Assembly (NCBI RefSeq): GCF_002163585.1
Contig: NZ_CP015579.1
Location: 2,046,001-2,110,000, forward strand
Source of the DNA: Tatumella citrea
GTDB lineage: Bacteria > Pseudomonadota > Gammaproteobacteria > Enterobacterales > Enterobacteriaceae
DNA: 64,000 nt
Reading direction: 5' to 3'
Shown: positions 1 to 8,341 of the stretch, one piece after another
Layout of the letters: the number at the start of each line of letters is the position of its first letter
How positions within the stretch are numbered: position 1 is the first letter of the stretch
Notes under the pieces: generated by a model
Database searches by the model: none
Told to the model about the DNA's origin: nothing
Seen by the model: only the letters and a program-made list of their open reading frames with translations
Position numbers and translations under genes: made by a program

Positions 1-596
1 GTGGCCAGCGCAGTTGACTGGCTGGCTGTCACTAATGCACCAGGCGTGACCGATGAAATACCAATCCGGCCACTAATCGGAGCCGTGACTCGCGTGTAGT
101 TAAGATTAATTCGCGCGCTTTCTACCGCGGCCCGGTACTGTTCAACGGAAGCAACATTTTGCAGATAAGTAGCTTCTGCATCATCAGCATCCTGTTTTGA
201 CACTCCGTTTTCTTTGACCAGAGCAGCATAACGTTGCGCTTTTAATTTGCTGCTTTTTACCACGGCCTGAGCATATTTTAATTCAGCCAGAGCCTGATCA
301 TAAGTGGCCTGATAGGTGGCGGGGTCAATCTGATAGAGAACCTGACCGGCCTTAACATCATCACCTTCAGTAAACAGACGTTTTTGGATAATCCCTCCGA
401 CCTGAGGGATTACCGCTGAAACCATAGTTCCTGTGACACGCCCGGTAACATCACTGTTAATATTCACAGGTTGCGTATGCAAAGTAGTTACGCCGACTTC
501 TGTAACAGCAGCTGCTTGCTGAGTAGAACTACTCTGGTCGCAACCGGCACATAATAATACCAGCCCTGCGATAACACTGCGCTGAATTGACTTCAT
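1..596 (-). CDS. RND efflux periplasmic adaptor (AcrA/MdtA-type), partial
   Basis: This is the N-terminal 198 residues of a membrane fusion protein; the rest lies beyond the left window edge. The start ATG (594-596, minus strand) opens a short signal peptide ending in a lipobox-like Leu-Cys-Ala-Gly-Cys, so the mature protein is probably a lipoprotein. The residue after the acylated Cys is Asp, the classical inner-membrane retention signal, which fits an RND adaptor. The following sequence has the beta-barrel/lipoyl-type pattern (GRVTGTMV, GQVLYQIDPATY) and the start of the alpha-hairpin, then the returning lipoyl half (TRVTAPISGRIG). In this family it bridges an inner-membrane RND pump to an outer-membrane channel. 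The pump gene is presumably downstream, outside the window, so the substrate cannot be inferred. It is preceded on the same strand by an unrelated binding-protein gene 280 bp away. Confidence 0.9.
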   Translation of the reverse strand, partial: MKSIQRSVIAGLVLLCAGCDQSSSTQQAAAVTEVGVTTLHTQPVNINSDVTGRVTGTMVSAVIPQVGGIIQKRLFTEGDDVKAGQVLYQIDPATYQATYDQALAELKYAQAVVKSSKLKAQRYAALVKENGVSKQDADDAEATYLQNVASVEQYRAAVESARINLNYTRVTAPISGRIGISSVTPGALVTASQSTALA

Positions 597-610
597 GATT
601 AATCCTGTAG

Positions 611-646
611 TGAACGTTCATTCCCATTTGTCAGATTAACAAATCT
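611..646. promoter_or_regulatory. Candidate operator in front of the RND adaptor gene
   Basis: Just upstream of the adaptor start there is a perfect 10-bp palindrome TGAACGTTCA (611-620), followed by AGATT-AACA-AATCT (633-646). TetR-family repressors of RND pumps usually bind such sites. No regulator gene is adjacent in the visible DNA, so the role is inference. Confidence 0.3.
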
Positions 647-826
647 ACACATCTGTGTATGTCAGGAAAATGAAAAAGAACTCACAAAATTCAGTGGCCC
701 CCGGCAGTGTCAGAAGGAAACAGCTTTTCAACTGCCAGCAAACAGGCTGCTAAGCGATAAGTATCAGAAGAGATGGAACAGGGTGGTGATTAACTAACGG
801 ACTGTTTCTAATGTTTTTTTTTGAAG

Positions 827-853
827 AGTGACAGCGGAGTTACCGCTGTCACT
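827..853 (-). terminator. Hairpin after the binding-protein gene
   Basis: An 11-bp perfect stem (AGTGACAGCGG / CCGCTGTCACT) with loop AGTTA lies 24 bp beyond the stop codon of the binding-protein gene. There is no T-run on the exit side, so it may be a weak terminator or an mRNA-stabilising hairpin. Confidence 0.45.
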
Positions 854-876
854 GGTGTATAGCGGATCAATACTGA

Positions 877-1989
877 TCAGTTGCTGGTCCAGTAGGTACC
901 GTTTTCAGGAAGAGACAGAAATTGCTGATTCATTTGCTGCAGAGTGCGGGCAGGGGAAACATCCTGAAATAACTGAGGATGGAAGATAACGGCGAACTGT
1001 TCAACTGCCAGTAAGTGCCAGGGACTCATATAAAAGTTTTGCCACAGCGCGAAAGCCTGGTGGTTTTTAACCGCGGGCAGCAGGGCAAGAGTACTATTTT
1101 TGTTCAGTGCCGCAGTAAAAGAATTTTTTGCCTGATCTGCCGTGACATCCGGCCCCAATTGTAACTGGTCAGGATGATCAGGACCGGAAGAACCAGTCGC
1201 AATGTAGATATCTGGTTTCTCCACCAGCAGAGTTTCAGGGCTGACCTTACCATACACAGCAGGGAAATGGCCGGCAGCAATATTATCGCCACCTGCAAAA
1301 GCCATCATATCCGCCAGGTTACCATGTGCTACGGTCGTACAACAATCTCTGTTGCGGTCCAGATGCAGTTGTAAAAACACCCTGGGTTTCCGGCCTTGCC
1401 AGTGCTCCAGTCGGTCATGAATAATCTGCATATGCTGTTGATAAAACTTAATAAATCTTTCCGCCTTGGGCTGATCATCGAGAGCTTCTCCCAGTGTTCT
1501 CAGACTGCTGACAGTATTCGCCAGCGGATTAACGCGAAAGTCGAGAAAGATGACCGGAATATGCGCGGCAGACAGTTGTTGTAACAACGAAGAACTGTCA
1601 GGCGGAGTGCGGGCATACACTGGAAAAATGACCAGATCGGGCCGAAGTGAAATGATCTTTTCAGAGTTAAGTTGTGAAAAATTAGAATTGCCAATTAATG
1701 GAATATCGGCAATTTTTGGCCATGCATGCAAGTAGCGCTGCCATGTCTGATTATCAAAATTGCGCAAATCTGCTGGCCAGCCAACCACCCGTTTCGCAGG
1801 ATTACCGTCCTCAACCAATGCTAAGGTATACAACATGCGGCTTTCACCCAACACAATACGCTGTGGATTATCAGGGACTGTGACCTGACGTTGCAGGCTG
1901 TCGGTGACAACTTTGCTCTGTGCGATAAAAGGGGCCATCAGCAGTAGTGTCGCGACAAGCATATTTTTTCTGAAAACTGGCTTAAACAT
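877..1989 (-). CDS. ABC transporter substrate-binding protein, BtuF/FecB type
   Basis: This is a periplasmic binding protein of the TroA/BtuF superfamily, the group that captures iron-siderophores, haem or cobalamin for an ABC importer. I chose the ATG at 1989 because the protein then begins with a normal signal peptide (MFKPVFRKN, a hydrophobic core, FIAQSK) and has GGAAC at a suitable distance; an upstream in-frame ATG at 2112 would add 41 residues unlike a signal peptide. Family features are the early RQVTVPDNPQRIV segment, the PDLVIF strand, the domain-linking helix and a second lobe starting near PRVFLQL. The mature protein is about 350 residues, longer than BtuF. No permease, ATPase or TonB receptor gene adjoins it, so the ligand is unknown and partners must be encoded elsewhere. 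A Cys-Cys pair follows the second-lobe start. Confidence 0.8.
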   Translation of the reverse strand: MFKPVFRKNMLVATLLLMAPFIAQSKVVTDSLQRQVTVPDNPQRIVLGESRMLYTLALVEDGNPAKRVVGWPADLRNFDNQTWQRYLHAWPKIADIPLIGNSNFSQLNSEKIISLRPDLVIFPVYARTPPDSSSLLQQLSAAHIPVIFLDFRVNPLANTVSSLRTLGEALDDQPKAERFIKFYQQHMQIIHDRLEHWQGRKPRVFLQLHLDRNRDCCTTVAHGNLADMMAFAGGDNIAAGHFPAVYGKVSPETLLVEKPDIYIATGSSGPDHPDQLQLGPDVTADQAKNSFTAALNKNSTLALLPAVKNHQAFALWQNFYMSPWHLLAVEQFAVIFHPQLFQDVSPARTLQQMNQQFLSLPENGTYWTSN

Positions 1990-2256
1990 AATAAGTTCCG
2001 GCAATACGGGGGCAACAGTATCAGAAAAAACACCTCTGAAAACAATAGAAATGCGTCCCATTCTCTGTTGGAAAGCCATCGGCATCTGCAATGACCGCAG
2101 TTTTACCAGCATACAGTGCGATTACCTGGTATCTTGTAGTGCTGATATTCATGCGCAAACACAAAGACCTTGCACGTGGATATGAATATTGGTTTCTTGT
2201 TAACCCGGTTTTTTACTGAGAAAACGACGATTAATCCCCTGAAAGGACCGCGAAAC

Positions 2257-3174
2257 GTGCAGCCATCGATGCCAAACTGGAATGATTTACGAATTTTTTT
2301 AGAAGTCTACCGGGCCGGAAGTTTATCCGGTGCTGCCAGACACCTGAGGATTGATGTTTCTACCGTAAGTCGCCGGATTGCCAGTCTTGAAAGGTCGTTA
2401 TCCGCACCAGTATTTGAACGTCATCCATCCGGGTTAAAACTGACATTCAAAGGAAAGGAAATACTAACCAGCGTTGAAGCCATGGAATCACAGCTCCTGG
2501 CGACTGCAGGGGCCGGAGTAGCATCATTAAATCAGCACCTCAAAGGGGAGGTCAGAATTGGTACCATGGAAGGTATTGCTTCTTTTTACCTGGCCAAAAA
2601 ACTCTCTGACTTTAGCCATCAATATCCTGACCTGCATGTCGAACTCATTACTTCGCCACATCAGGTTCATGTGAATCGTCGTGAAGCGGATGTATTTTTA
2701 AGTTTTTATCCCTACGAAGCAAAAGGTCTGGATATCATGCCAGTAGGTAAATTTAAATTGTATTTATATGCGTCTGATGAATATATCCGTAATCACGGGA
2801 TTCCTGAAAATAAAGAACAACTAAAACAGCATAAATTTGTCAGCTATATCGATGATTTAGTCGAACTGGATACTGTGCGCTGGCTGGATGAAATAATTGC
2901 TAATCCACAGATAGTATTCAGTTCGAGCAGCATGATTGCACAGATGTTTGCTGCCAGCGGAGGGTGCGGCCTGGTGATGTTACCTGACTTTATGCATGCA
3001 GAACATTATGGCATGCAAAAGGTATTGGATCAGACGCTATTTAGTGAACGTGTTATCTGGCTTTCTGTACATAAAGAGTTGCGTTTTTTGCCTAAAATTA
3101 AAACAGTTATTCATTTTCTGGTCGAATCTTTTAAACAGGATTATCCAAACACACCAGGTATTACCATCGTCTGA
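2257..3174 (+). CDS. LysR-family transcriptional regulator
   Basis: A LysR-type regulator with an N-terminal winged helix-turn-helix (SLSGAARHLRIDVSTVSRRI) and a C-terminal effector-binding domain. The GTG at 2257 has AAAGGA nine bases upstream, so I prefer it; the ATG at 2269 lies four codons inside and lacks a clear ribosome binding site. The effector domain is of the group seen in regulators that start with a WNDLRIF motif. The gene lies 250 bp upstream of, and co-directional with, the DUF485-permease-nitrilase operon, and divergent from the binding-protein gene. It is the most likely regulator of the nitrilase operon, but that is by position only. Confidence 0.85.
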   Translation: MQPSMPNWNDLRIFLEVYRAGSLSGAARHLRIDVSTVSRRIASLERSLSAPVFERHPSGLKLTFKGKEILTSVEAMESQLLATAGAGVASLNQHLKGEVRIGTMEGIASFYLAKKLSDFSHQYPDLHVELITSPHQVHVNRREADVFLSFYPYEAKGLDIMPVGKFKLYLYASDEYIRNHGIPENKEQLKQHKFVSYIDDLVELDTVRWLDEIIANPQIVFSSSSMIAQMFAASGGCGLVMLPDFMHAEHYGMQKVLDQTLFSERVIWLSVHKELRFLPKIKTVIHFLVESFKQDYPNTPGITIV

Positions 3175-3424
3175 TACTCTGTATGCACCGCAAGGGTGCA
3201 TGTATTCAGTGCCAGTGGCTGAGCAGAGAAATTCAGTTATCTTATTATTTCAGGTACTCCTTTCATCCGGGCAACTCATCGTTTCAACGTCGGTTTCTTT
3301 TCATTAATTCTTCACCAAACTGGTGCGTATTTTCCTTTGCAAAAATGCAATGGCCTGTGCGAAATCACGACTTTTTAGCCTTAAAAAGCTCTGTTAATGT
3401 GCAAAAATCACCAAAGGGGGGGAT

Positions 3425-3751
3425 ATGAATGACGTCATAAGCAGCAAAAAAACATCTATAAATGACATCTATAACAGCAAGCAATACCGGCAGTATTCGC
3501 GACATAAACTCATTGTTATCTGGACATTGATTGGAATTACTTTGGCGTTCTACTTCTCTGTTCCGGTACTTAATTTTCTGGCTCCGGGGATGATGAATTA
3601 CCGGATAACAGGATCTGTAAATGTCGGTCTGATTTGGGTAATTATGCAATATCCATTAGGGGGGCTGATTGCCTGTTATTACGTCAAAAAAATGAGGCAA
3701 CTGGATAATCACCAGTGGCCTGAAACACTCACTGACAGGTCGTCATTTTAA
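3425..3751 (+). CDS. DUF485 small membrane protein (YjcH-like)
   Basis: A 108-residue protein with two predicted membrane segments (roughly residues 27-50 and 65-85) and short polar ends. DUF485 proteins such as E. coli YjcH are usually encoded directly before an ActP-type sodium/solute symporter, and that is the case here: the stop codon is followed immediately by the permease start. A very strong purine-rich Shine-Dalgarno (AAAGGGGGGG) precedes the ATG. It probably acts as an accessory subunit of the permease; the exact role of this family is not settled. The charged N-terminus (KQYRQYSRHK) is typical of the family. Confidence 0.85.
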   Translation: MNDVISSKKTSINDIYNSKQYRQYSRHKLIVIWTLIGITLAFYFSVPVLNFLAPGMMNYRITGSVNVGLIWVIMQYPLGGLIACYYVKKMRQLDNHQWPETLTDRSSF

Positions 3752-5575
3752 ATGAAAGCTAAAACTATATTATTATCAGTTCTGCCTGCGCTTATTACCT
3801 GCCCGGTATATGCAGCAGATAATGCCCTGGTGGATAATAGTCATAAAGGAATAACTTTTACTATATTCGCTGTTTTATTTCTTTTTTCATTATCTATTAC
3901 CTGGTTAGCCTCTAAAAAGAATGCCACTGCAGATGATTTTTATACCGCCGGTGGGGGTATCGGTCCGGTTCAAAACGGTCTGGCTATTGCCGGAGATTAC
4001 CTTTCAGCAGCCGCATTTCTTGGCGTTTCCGGATTGATTGCGCTGTATGGTTTTGATGGGGTGAGTTATATCGTTGGCTTTTTTATCGCCTTTATTCCGG
4101 TGTTAATTCTTGTCGCAGAACCTTGCCGGCATCTTGGGAAGTTTACTCTCGGTGATGTGCTGGCCTGGAGAAATTCATTCAGGGCAACGAAAACTGTTGC
4201 TGCATTTTCCAGTGTGATTGTAGCTTTGTTTTATATGGTACCGCAGATAGCCGGTGGAGCAGTGATTGTCAGGGCGCTTATTGGTATTCCATATGAAATA
4301 TCCGTGATTGCCGTGGGCGTATTAATGATGATCTATGTTGCGTTTGGAGGTATGCGTGCCACAACCGCAGTTCAGGTCACTAAAGCCATATTACTCATTA
4401 GTTGCTGTTTTGTATTAGTCGTTCTTTCATGGCTGCCGTTTGGTTTTAATGGCGTCAGTTTTATCAACCATATCACCAGCGACGTCAGGATTCAGCATTA
4501 CGTTTTATCCCTGTTCCGGGATTCATCAATGACGCCAGAACAAGCAGGACAACGCTTTCTGGAGCCAGGTTTGTACCTGAAAAAACCGGTAGAACAAATT
4601 TCGCTGGGGCTGGCCCTGGTGCTTGGTACGGCCGCTATGCCGCATGTTCTGATGCGATTCTTTGCTGTTCGTAGTGCAGTTGATGCCCGAAAATCTGTGC
4701 TATGGAGCATGTTGTTTATCGGTGTATGCCACCTGTTCATCATCATTATTGGTTTTGCCTGTGCTCATTTCCTTGGCGCAGAAGCCATACGTAGCGCTGA
4801 AAAGGGCGGTAACCTGGCGGCTCCTTTACTTGCGCAATACCTGGGCGGCGGACCGGACAGTATGGGCGGAAATTTCCTGTTAGCTCTGGTCTCTGCAATT
4901 TCATTCGCCACAATTGTTGCTGTGGTGGCAGGTTTGACCCTGGCAGCCGCATCTGCCATGGCACATGATGTTTATGTCGGGGCAATCAAAAAAGAGAAAG
5001 CCTCTGAGCAGGAGCAGGTTATTGCCGCCCGGATAGCCACACTGATCATGGCTGTAATCGCCGTTATCGCGGGCATTGCTGCCAAAGGCCAAAATGTGGC
5101 TTATCTGGTAGGGTTGGGATATGCCGTTGCTGCCTCAGCAAACCTGCCGGCTCTTATCCTGTCACTTTACTGGCGCCGGTGTAATACCGCAGGGGTAGTG
5201 GCTGGAATTGTTGGCGGCACTCTCTTATCCATTGGTTTGGTACTGGTCTCTCCGGGGATGAATTATCCTCTGATTCAAAAAGAGCAGTTAGTCAGCCAGC
5301 TTCATTTAGCAGAGCTCCAACCCAATTCTTCAACACAGAATCTGAAATTGCGTACTGAGTTGCAGCAGAAGATTGATGCAATTCCGGATAACGCAACCAG
5401 CATTATAGGACTGAAAAAGCCACTGACCTCTCTGAACAATCCGGGAATCATCACAATACCTGCAGGATTTTTATTGGTAATCGTTTTTTCACTGCTGTTT
5501 CGTGACGAGCGGGCTCTGCAGCGTTGGCCAGAACTCGCTATTCGCCGGGATTTAGGAAGTCGCATCCAGTCATAG
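3752..5575 (+). CDS. ActP-like sodium:solute symporter
   Basis: A 607-residue member of the SSS family close to acetate permease ActP. An N-terminal signal-like segment (cleavage possible after VYAAD) is followed by about 13 membrane helices; the conserved ADDFYTAGGGIGPVQNGLAIAGDYLSAAAFLG block near residue 60-90 is the ActP signature. The length is longer than E. coli ActP (549), with an extended loop between the last two helices (about residues 510-555) rich in Gln and Leu. It starts one base after the DUF485 stop and is followed 35 bp later by the nitrilase. No acetyl-CoA synthetase gene is present, so it probably imports a carboxylate or related compound linked to the nitrilase rather than general acetate. 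Substrate is inference. Confidence 0.85.
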   Translation: MKAKTILLSVLPALITCPVYAADNALVDNSHKGITFTIFAVLFLFSLSITWLASKKNATADDFYTAGGGIGPVQNGLAIAGDYLSAAAFLGVSGLIALYGFDGVSYIVGFFIAFIPVLILVAEPCRHLGKFTLGDVLAWRNSFRATKTVAAFSSVIVALFYMVPQIAGGAVIVRALIGIPYEISVIAVGVLMMIYVAFGGMRATTAVQVTKAILLISCCFVLVVLSWLPFGFNGVSFINHITSDVRIQHYVLSLFRDSSMTPEQAGQRFLEPGLYLKKPVEQISLGLALVLGTAAMPHVLMRFFAVRSAVDARKSVLWSMLFIGVCHLFIIIIGFACAHFLGAEAIRSAEKGGNLAAPLLAQYLGGGPDSMGGNFLLALVSAISFATIVAVVAGLTLAAASAMAHDVYVGAIKKEKASEQEQVIAARIATLIMAVIAVIAGIAAKGQNVAYLVGLGYAVAASANLPALILSLYWRRCNTAGVVAGIVGGTLLSIGLVLVSPGMNYPLIQKEQLVSQLHLAELQPNSSTQNLKLRTELQQKIDAIPDNATSIIGLKKPLTSLNNPGIITIPAGFLLVIVFSLLFRDERALQRWPELAIRRDLGSRIQS

Positions 5576-5610
5576 TACCCCATATATTTGTTAATAATTT
5601 CGAGGAAAAA

Positions 5611-6651
5611 ATGCAATTACCCACTGTTAAAGCAGCATCTGTCCATGCCTCACCTGTTTATATGAATGCCCGGGCTACACTTGAAAAAGCGTTAAATCTG
5701 ATAGCAGAAGCCAGCAACAATGGCGCCGAACTGGTGGTTTTTCCGGAATCATTTATACCTGGTTTTCCTGTGTGGGCCGCGCTTTGGGGGCCAATTTATA
5801 ACCACCAGTGGTTCAGGAAAATGGCAGAGAATAGTTTGCTTATTGATGGACCAGAAATTAAAGCACTGTGCAGTGCAGCAGCCCGTCATGACATCCTGAT
5901 ATGTGTAGGTTTTAGTGAACGCAGCCCTGTCAGTGTCGGGTGTTTGTGGAACTCATCGGTATTGATTGATCAGACAGGAAAAATTATTAATCATCACCGA
6001 AAACTAGTGCCTACTTTCTACGAGAAAATGGTGTGGGCTGCCGGTGATGGTGCCGGGCTGAATGTATGTGACACCCGTATAGGCAAGATCGGGGGATTAA
6101 TCTGTGGAGAAAATACCAATCCGTTGGCCCGTTACTCTCTGATGGCGCAGGGTGAGCAAATCCATATCTCACAATGGCCTTCTGTCTGGCCTACTAAAAA
6201 ACCAACGGCAGGTGGCAATTTTGATAATCTTGCGGCGAACCGTATACGCGCAGGTGCTCATTCTTTCGAAGCTAAATGCTTCGGCATTATGAGTGCATCT
6301 CTTATGGATAATGAAATGATCAGCATGCTGACAGATTTTGACAGCAGCGTTGGAGAGATTCTCGAAAATACGCCGCAGGCAGTGACAATGTTTGTTGACC
6401 CGACGGGAACCCAGATCGGGGATATGTTGCAGCATGAAGAAGGCATAGCATATGCGACCTTTGACCTCACTCAAATCATTGAATTAAAACAACTGCATGA
6501 TGTAGTTGGATATTATAATCGTTTTGATGTGTTCAGCCTGAATGTCAACAGGCATCGCCTGGTCCCGGCCAGATTTACAGAACACCCATCGGTCGAAAAT
6601 AGCTATCCGGTGATTGCCGGCGATAACGGCGAACAACAAACCGAAATATAA
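5611..6651 (+). CDS. Nitrilase (EC 3.5.5.1 type)
   Basis: A 346-residue carbon-nitrogen hydrolase. The Glu-Lys-Cys catalytic triad is visible: Glu46 in FPESF, Lys131 in HHRKLVPT and Cys165 in GGLICGENTNPL. The CGENTNPLARY block is that of true nitrilases, which convert a nitrile to the carboxylic acid plus ammonia without releasing the amide. The ATG at 5611 is chosen for its CGAGGAA ribosome binding site and because family homology begins there; an upstream start inside the permease gene adds 29 unsupported residues. It is the last gene of the DUF485-permease operon. Plant-associated bacteria use such enzymes on aldoxime-derived nitriles such as indole-3-acetonitrile, but neither substrate nor product can be read from the sequence. 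Confidence 0.9.
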   Translation: MQLPTVKAASVHASPVYMNARATLEKALNLIAEASNNGAELVVFPESFIPGFPVWAALWGPIYNHQWFRKMAENSLLIDGPEIKALCSAAARHDILICVGFSERSPVSVGCLWNSSVLIDQTGKIINHHRKLVPTFYEKMVWAAGDGAGLNVCDTRIGKIGGLICGENTNPLARYSLMAQGEQIHISQWPSVWPTKKPTAGGNFDNLAANRIRAGAHSFEAKCFGIMSASLMDNEMISMLTDFDSSVGEILENTPQAVTMFVDPTGTQIGDMLQHEEGIAYATFDLTQIIELKQLHDVVGYYNRFDVFSLNVNRHRLVPARFTEHPSVENSYPVIAGDNGEQQTEI

Positions 6652-6677
6652 GCGGGTTATCCCTGCGTCTGCCCCCA

Positions 6678-6711
6678 GTCAGTGATAGCAAAATGAAATG
6701 CTGCCACTGAC
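6678..6711. terminator. Hairpin between convergent nitrilase and LysR genes
   Basis: A 7-bp stem GTCAGTG / CACTGAC is extended by an inner TAGCA / TGCT pairing. It sits between the two facing stop codons and could serve both transcripts; there is no long T-run. Confidence 0.4.
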
Positions 6712-6724
6712 GCGTTCCCCGGCA

Positions 6725-7621
6725 TCAGAGAGTTTCATCAATTCCTTGTTGTTCATCAGGGAGAGTCTGTTTAAGGGCAGACAGCAGAAAGCTGACCGGC
6801 TCATCCGGCGGGGCGAGATCCTGGCGCAAAATGACGTGTAAAGGGGTCATCCTGTGAGCACCATGGCTGAGGGGTAACGGTTTTAGTTCACCCTCTGCCA
6901 GTTGTTTCCCGATATGCGTACGTGGCAGCCAGCCATAACCTAACCCGGCAATAATGGCCCCGGCTGCGGCATCTACTGTCGAAAAATTCCAGGCATGTCC
7001 TGCGGTTGCTGCGGCCTGCTGACCATCAGCAATCTGAATCCGGGGCCAGCGGCTTAACAACGCCTCTGTCAGGGGTTCAGTGTTGGCAAATAACGGATGG
7101 TCGTAACGGGCAACCGCAATAAAATCAACATTCATCAGCCATTCACCGCGCCCGGTGAGATTTTGCCGTGCAGTTACAATCTGGATATCAGCATCATTAA
7201 ATGCTGTGATTTCCTGCGTACTACCCTCGAGTATTTCGGTCAGCTGAATCTGCAAATGAGGCCAGCGTTCGCGAAACTGATTCAGTGCCCGATATAACAG
7301 CCCGCGCGGACATATAGCGTCGACTACCATATTTAACTGTGTCCGCTGTCCGTCATGCATGGTTGCGGCAAGGGCCTCCACGTAGCCAAATGCTTTGAGT
7401 AATGGCCGCATTTGCAAAAGTAAAGCAGACCCGGCAGTAGTGAGTACACTGCGGCGCCCATCAGCAACCAACAATGTAACCCCGAGCTGTTCCTGTAGCT
7501 GTGAAAGATTATAACTGACTGATGACTGGCTGCGATGAAGCTGCAGTGCAGCCCGGGCAAAACTACCTGTAGCCACAACACAATCGAGAATTGCCCATTG
7601 TTCCAGAGTGGTACGTTGCAT
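6725..7621 (-). CDS. LysR-family regulator, divergent from padC
   Basis: A 298-residue LysR-type regulator. The N-terminal helix-turn-helix (SFARAALQLHRSQSSVSYNL) is clear, followed by the linker helix and a standard two-lobe effector domain. It is transcribed away from padC, with 99 bp between the two starts. That arrangement is typical of a LysR regulator that controls the divergent gene in response to the substrate, here presumably hydroxycinnamic acids such as p-coumarate or ferulate. It is not related to PadR, the phenolic acid regulator of Gram-positive bacteria. The C-terminus is somewhat long and polar. Confidence 0.85.
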   Translation of the reverse strand: MQRTTLEQWAILDCVVATGSFARAALQLHRSQSSVSYNLSQLQEQLGVTLLVADGRRSVLTTAGSALLLQMRPLLKAFGYVEALAATMHDGQRTQLNMVVDAICPRGLLYRALNQFRERWPHLQIQLTEILEGSTQEITAFNDADIQIVTARQNLTGRGEWLMNVDFIAVARYDHPLFANTEPLTEALLSRWPRIQIADGQQAAATAGHAWNFSTVDAAAGAIIAGLGYGWLPRTHIGKQLAEGELKPLPLSHGAHRMTPLHVILRQDLAPPDEPVSFLLSALKQTLPDEQQGIDETL

Positions 7622-7720
7622 GATTGTTTCACTTTTTGGATGAATTAAATCATAAATTAGCGTTATTCATCGGAAATTTAAAGGCGTAGCATTCAGGTAT
7701 TGAAACCGGGGAGCACGAAA

Positions 7721-8227
7721 ATGAGCACATTTGATAAACACGATTTAAGCAAATTTGTCGGTAAACACCTGGTCTATACCTATGATAATGGCTGGAATTA
7801 CGAAATTTATGTAAAAAACGAGCATACTCTGGATTACCGTATCCACAGTGGTCTGGTGGGGAATCGTTGGGTAAAAGATCAGCAGGCGTATATTGTCCGG
7901 GTAGGGGAAAGCGTTTATAAAATTTCCTGGACAGAGCCCACCGGCACCGATGTCAGCCTGATCGTTAATTTTGCCGATAAACTTTTCCATGGAACTATCT
8001 TTTTCCCGCGCTGGGTGATGAATAATCCGGAAAAAACGGTCTGTTTCCAGAATGACCACATTCCGCTAATGAACCAGTATCGTGATGCCGGCCCGGCTTA
8101 CCCGACTGAGGTGATTGATGAATTTGCCACTATCACCTTTGTACGGGATTGCGGCGCCAATAATGATTCAGTGATTGCCTGTGCCGCCAGCGAGCTACCG
8201 GCAGATTTTCCTGAAAACCTGCGGTAA
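7721..8227 (+). CDS. padC: Phenolic acid decarboxylase
   Basis: A 168-residue cytoplasmic, cofactor-free decarboxylase that turns p-coumaric, caffeic and ferulic acids into 4-vinyl phenols and CO2, usually for detoxification. The family signature runs from FVGKHLVYTYDNGWNYE through KISWTEPTGTDVSL, FFPRWV and the C-terminal ITFVRDCG; the Tyr pair in YTYDNGWNYE and the Arg and Glu of the barrel that hold the substrate are present. The ATG at 7721 follows GGGGAGCACGAAA and gives the usual family length; an ATG 21 bases earlier is in frame but lacks support. Its terminator was interrupted by the insertion sequence that follows. Confidence 0.93.
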   Translation: MSTFDKHDLSKFVGKHLVYTYDNGWNYEIYVKNEHTLDYRIHSGLVGNRWVKDQQAYIVRVGESVYKISWTEPTGTDVSLIVNFADKLFHGTIFFPRWVMNNPEKTVCFQNDHIPLMNQYRDAGPAYPTEVIDEFATITFVRDCGANNDSVIACAASELPADFPENLR

Positions 8228-8243
8228 TGACGACAGTAACCAT

Positions 8244-8258
8244 AACCGGCCCCGGGCC
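8244..8258 (+). terminator. Left half of padC terminator, split by the IS
   Basis: If the insertion sequence and one copy of its target duplication are removed, the DNA reads AACCGGCCC-C-GGGCCGGTT followed by TTTTT: a perfect 9-bp GC-rich stem and a T-run, that is, an intrinsic terminator 17 bp past the padC stop. The left arm and half of the right arm remain here; the T-run now lies at 9683-9689. Confidence 0.7.
8249..8258. repeat. Target site duplication, left copy (10 bp)
   Basis: GCCCCGGGCC immediately abuts the left inverted repeat of the IS4-family element and recurs at 9671-9680 on the other side. IS4-family elements generate duplications of about this size. The two copies are identical, which suggests a recent insertion. 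Confidence 0.9.
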
Positions 8259-8341
8259 TAATGCCGATCGTTTAAGGATCATTTGACCGATCCGGTGGCT
8301 GGTGTAAAAAGGGTTCATATGCAGACATGGACCCTTTTTAA

